Assembly (NCBI GenBank): GCA_029261895.1
Contig: JAJDAK010000088.1
Location: 1 to 64,000, forward strand
Direction: 5' to 3'
Length of the DNA stretch: 64,000 nt
Source: Deltaproteobacteria bacterium
Lineage (GTDB): Bacteria; Myxococcota_A; UBA9160; SZUA-336
Positions 62,674 to 64,000 of this stretch are shown piece after piece. The notes beneath the pieces are model-generated. The model was not told the origin of the DNA, did no database searches, and saw nothing but the letters and a program-made list of their open reading frames with translations. How positions within the stretch are numbered: the first letter of the stretch is position 1; the number at the start of each line of letters is the position of its first letter. The position numbers and the translations under genes are program-made.

Positions 62674-63210
62674 GTGCGAAAGTGGTTCATCTTATCTGCG
62701 GTGGGTCGCGACCGACCGGGAATCGTCGCTGACCTCGCCCAGCTGGTCTTCGATTGCGAAGCGAATCTAGAGGATTCGCGCATGACGCTACTCGGCAACG
62801 AGTTCGCAGCGATATTGCTCTGCTCCGGAACCACCGACGACGTCGAACAGAAACTGCATGACGGCGCCAAACGGCTCGAGTGGGAGAACCGTTTGACGGT
62901 CTTCATTCGACCGGTCGAAGGCGACCTACGGCCACCCGTGCCAGGCCCGGGGAATAAATTATTCCGCATCATCGCTGAGGGGGCGGATCGCGCGGGCATC
63001 GTTGCCCAAGTTTGCCGTGCACTTGCAGACCATAGCGTCAACATCGCCGACCTACAGTCGACGACATTGCCATCGCCAAGCGGTGCTGCGTTGTACCGTA
63101 TGACATTACTGACTGAAGTACCTGACACGTTGGCCTCAAGTGAACTCGCGCGGACGCTGGATCAAGTGGGTGCCACGCTTGGCGTCGACGTCTCGATCGA
63201 ACCCGCTTAA
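62674..63210 (+). CDS. Double ACT-domain protein (GcvR-like)
   Basis: 178 residues with two ACT domains: WFILSAVGRDRPGIVADLAQLVFD (1-75) and FRIIAEGADRAGIVAQVCRALAD (95-175). Such tandem ACT proteins bind amino acids, glycine in E. coli GcvR, and regulate the glycine cleavage system or serve as sensors. Not proven GcvR. GTG 62674 has AAGGAG 7 bases upstream. The partial oxidoreductase follows 6 bases after its stop. Confidence 0.8.
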   Translation: MRKWFILSAVGRDRPGIVADLAQLVFDCEANLEDSRMTLLGNEFAAILLCSGTTDDVEQKLHDGAKRLEWENRLTVFIRPVEGDLRPPVPGPGNKLFRIIAEGADRAGIVAQVCRALADHSVNIADLQSTTLPSPSGAALYRMTLLTEVPDTLASSELARTLDQVGATLGVDVSIEPA

Positions 63211-63216
63211 ACATTC

Positions 63217-64000
63217 GTGTCAGACCAGAACGCTCAAGTCAGTGTCGTGGGTGCGGGCCTCGCAGGCCTTGTCGCTGCATACACGCTGCAACGTGCCGGC
63301 GCAACGGTCACTGTGTACGAATCAAGCGATGTGCCGGGAGGACGGCTCAAGTCCCGAAGTATCGACGGCCAAACTTTCCAACCGATGTCGCAGACCCTTC
63401 CGAGCACCGCGCCAGCGTTATCCCGACTGCTCCGCGAAATCGGCGCGATCGATAAACTCCGACGAACTCCATTACGCGAAGTACATCTATTCGAGAACGG
63501 AAAAAACCGGACCATCGCGCTCGCAGGCAAAGCCTACCTGCGGGGTATGGGACGTACGCGTTGGAGCCGGCCGCCCAGGTTACGACGCGTGCGCGATATC
63601 ATTGAATGGTTGGCCGAACGCGTGGGTCGCGACACACCCGCGGAAACGACGCGATTGGATGATCGAAGCGTGGCTGACTTCACCCGTCTATATCTTGGCA
63701 ACCGCGCGCATCAATCGATCATCGCACCTTTACTGGACGCGGAGTTTGCACTCGATTCATACGATACCAGTCGCCTGACTTTGACCGTGCTCATGAACCC
63801 CTGGGCAGAACCCGAAATTTCGCGTTTGAACGATGCCTCCTTCCTCATCGATGCTTTGGCGGATAGTTGTGCAGATCTTCGGGTCAACCGAAAGATCACT
63901 CGCCTCGACGAGATTGATACACCTATACGCATTCTTGCCGTACCTGCGACCGATGTCGCGGGATGGGTCGATCTCTCGCCGCGCGAGGAGGAGTTTTTCA
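63217..64000 (+). CDS. FAD/NAD(P)-dependent oxidoreductase, amine-oxidase type (partial)
   Basis: Open reading frame from GTG 63217 running off the window end, at least 261 residues. VSVVGAGLAGLVAAYTLQRAG is the FAD-binding GxGxxG; VYESSDVPGGRLKS follows as in protoporphyrinogen oxidase and phytoene desaturase types. No stop appears in the frame. Directly after the ACT gene, 6 bases away, so co-transcribed. The C-terminal half is outside the window and the substrate cannot be told. Confidence 0.82.
   Translation, partial: MSDQNAQVSVVGAGLAGLVAAYTLQRAGATVTVYESSDVPGGRLKSRSIDGQTFQPMSQTLPSTAPALSRLLREIGAIDKLRRTPLREVHLFENGKNRTIALAGKAYLRGMGRTRWSRPPRLRRVRDIIEWLAERVGRDTPAETTRLDDRSVADFTRLYLGNRAHQSIIAPLLDAEFALDSYDTSRLTLTVLMNPWAEPEISRLNDASFLIDALADSCADLRVNRKITRLDEIDTPIRILAVPATDVAGWVDLSPREEEFF

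Noticed and set aside
1..64000. CRISPR array, prophage or insertion sequence
   Set aside because: No regular repeats, integrase, transposase or phage structural gene was seen.

Overview
The window carries 64 protein genes, densely packed on both strands, with no rRNA, tRNA, CRISPR array or complete mobile element that I could see. The gene content (polar-type flagellin genes, DUF1329 secreted protein, F420-type LLM oxidoreductase, phytanoyl-CoA dioxygenase, Ltp2/DUF35/MaoC lipid genes, a response regulator-DUF4388-DnaJ-TPR chimera, HDOD and GGDEF proteins, non-mevalonate IspG, GatCA) suggests a Gram-negative, flagellated, probably aerobic bacterium of the broad deltaproteobacterial type (Myxococcota/Desulfobacterota-related uncultured lineages). 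That placement is inference from families; no marker gene here settles it.

Layout. 0-9 kb: transketolase, an HDOD protein with a degenerate GGDEF domain, a HisN-like phosphatase, a DUF1329 protein, an SH3 lipoprotein-like protein and a membrane diguanylate cyclase. 8.9-15.4 kb: a three-domain LplT/PlsC/acyl-ACP synthetase fusion, then a 353-base non-coding stretch with a 9-bp inverted repeat, an FAD oxidoreductase coupled to a Gfo/Idh/MocA-type protein without its usual lysine, and a PDZ protein. 15.4-28 kb: small housekeeping and stress genes (GFA, ABM, lipase, DUF924, MBL hydrolase with an apparent ATA start, MAPEG proteins, truncated haemoglobin, DJ-1, GNATs, GloA, IspG) and a TPR-methyltransferase/CgeB glycosyltransferase pair.

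28-37.6 kb is the flagellar region: flagellin, FliD, FliS, a FliT-like protein, then tightly overlapping genes for a MAF-type/CgeB-type glycosyltransferase, a GT9 transferase, a beta-grasp-like protein, a PilZ protein and a formyltransferase-like/aminotransferase-like fusion that lacks the PLP lysine. This looks like filament assembly plus flagellin glycosylation, with c-di-GMP input through PilZ. 46.9-37.6 kb (minus strand) is one long run of co-oriented genes with gaps of 17 bases or less: a Pup-ligase (PafA/Dop) homologue interrupted by a two-helix membrane insertion, GatC, GatA, AsmA, MtnA, the response-regulator chimera and IlvE.

47-52.8 kb (plus): MutM, ThiI, DEAD-box helicase, lipoprotein, LLM oxidoreductase, PhyH. 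55.9-52.8 kb (minus): LarE, a C45-type Ntn hydrolase homologue with Ser at the nucleophile position, polysaccharide deacetylase, GT2. 56-62.2 kb: Ddl, patatin, and a six-gene operon (Asp-nucleophile hydrolase, Cys-less thiolase/aldolase, DUF35, PHP, two MaoC hot-dog proteins) that resembles steroid/acyl side-chain aldolase modules. The end holds a 479-base non-coding region rich in hairpins, an ACT-domain regulator and a partial FAD oxidoreductase running off the edge.

The best candidates for something new are the membrane-inserted PafA/Dop homologue, the flagellin-modification island with its lysine-less aminotransferase fusion, and the Cys-less thiolase/DUF35/PHP/MaoC operon.
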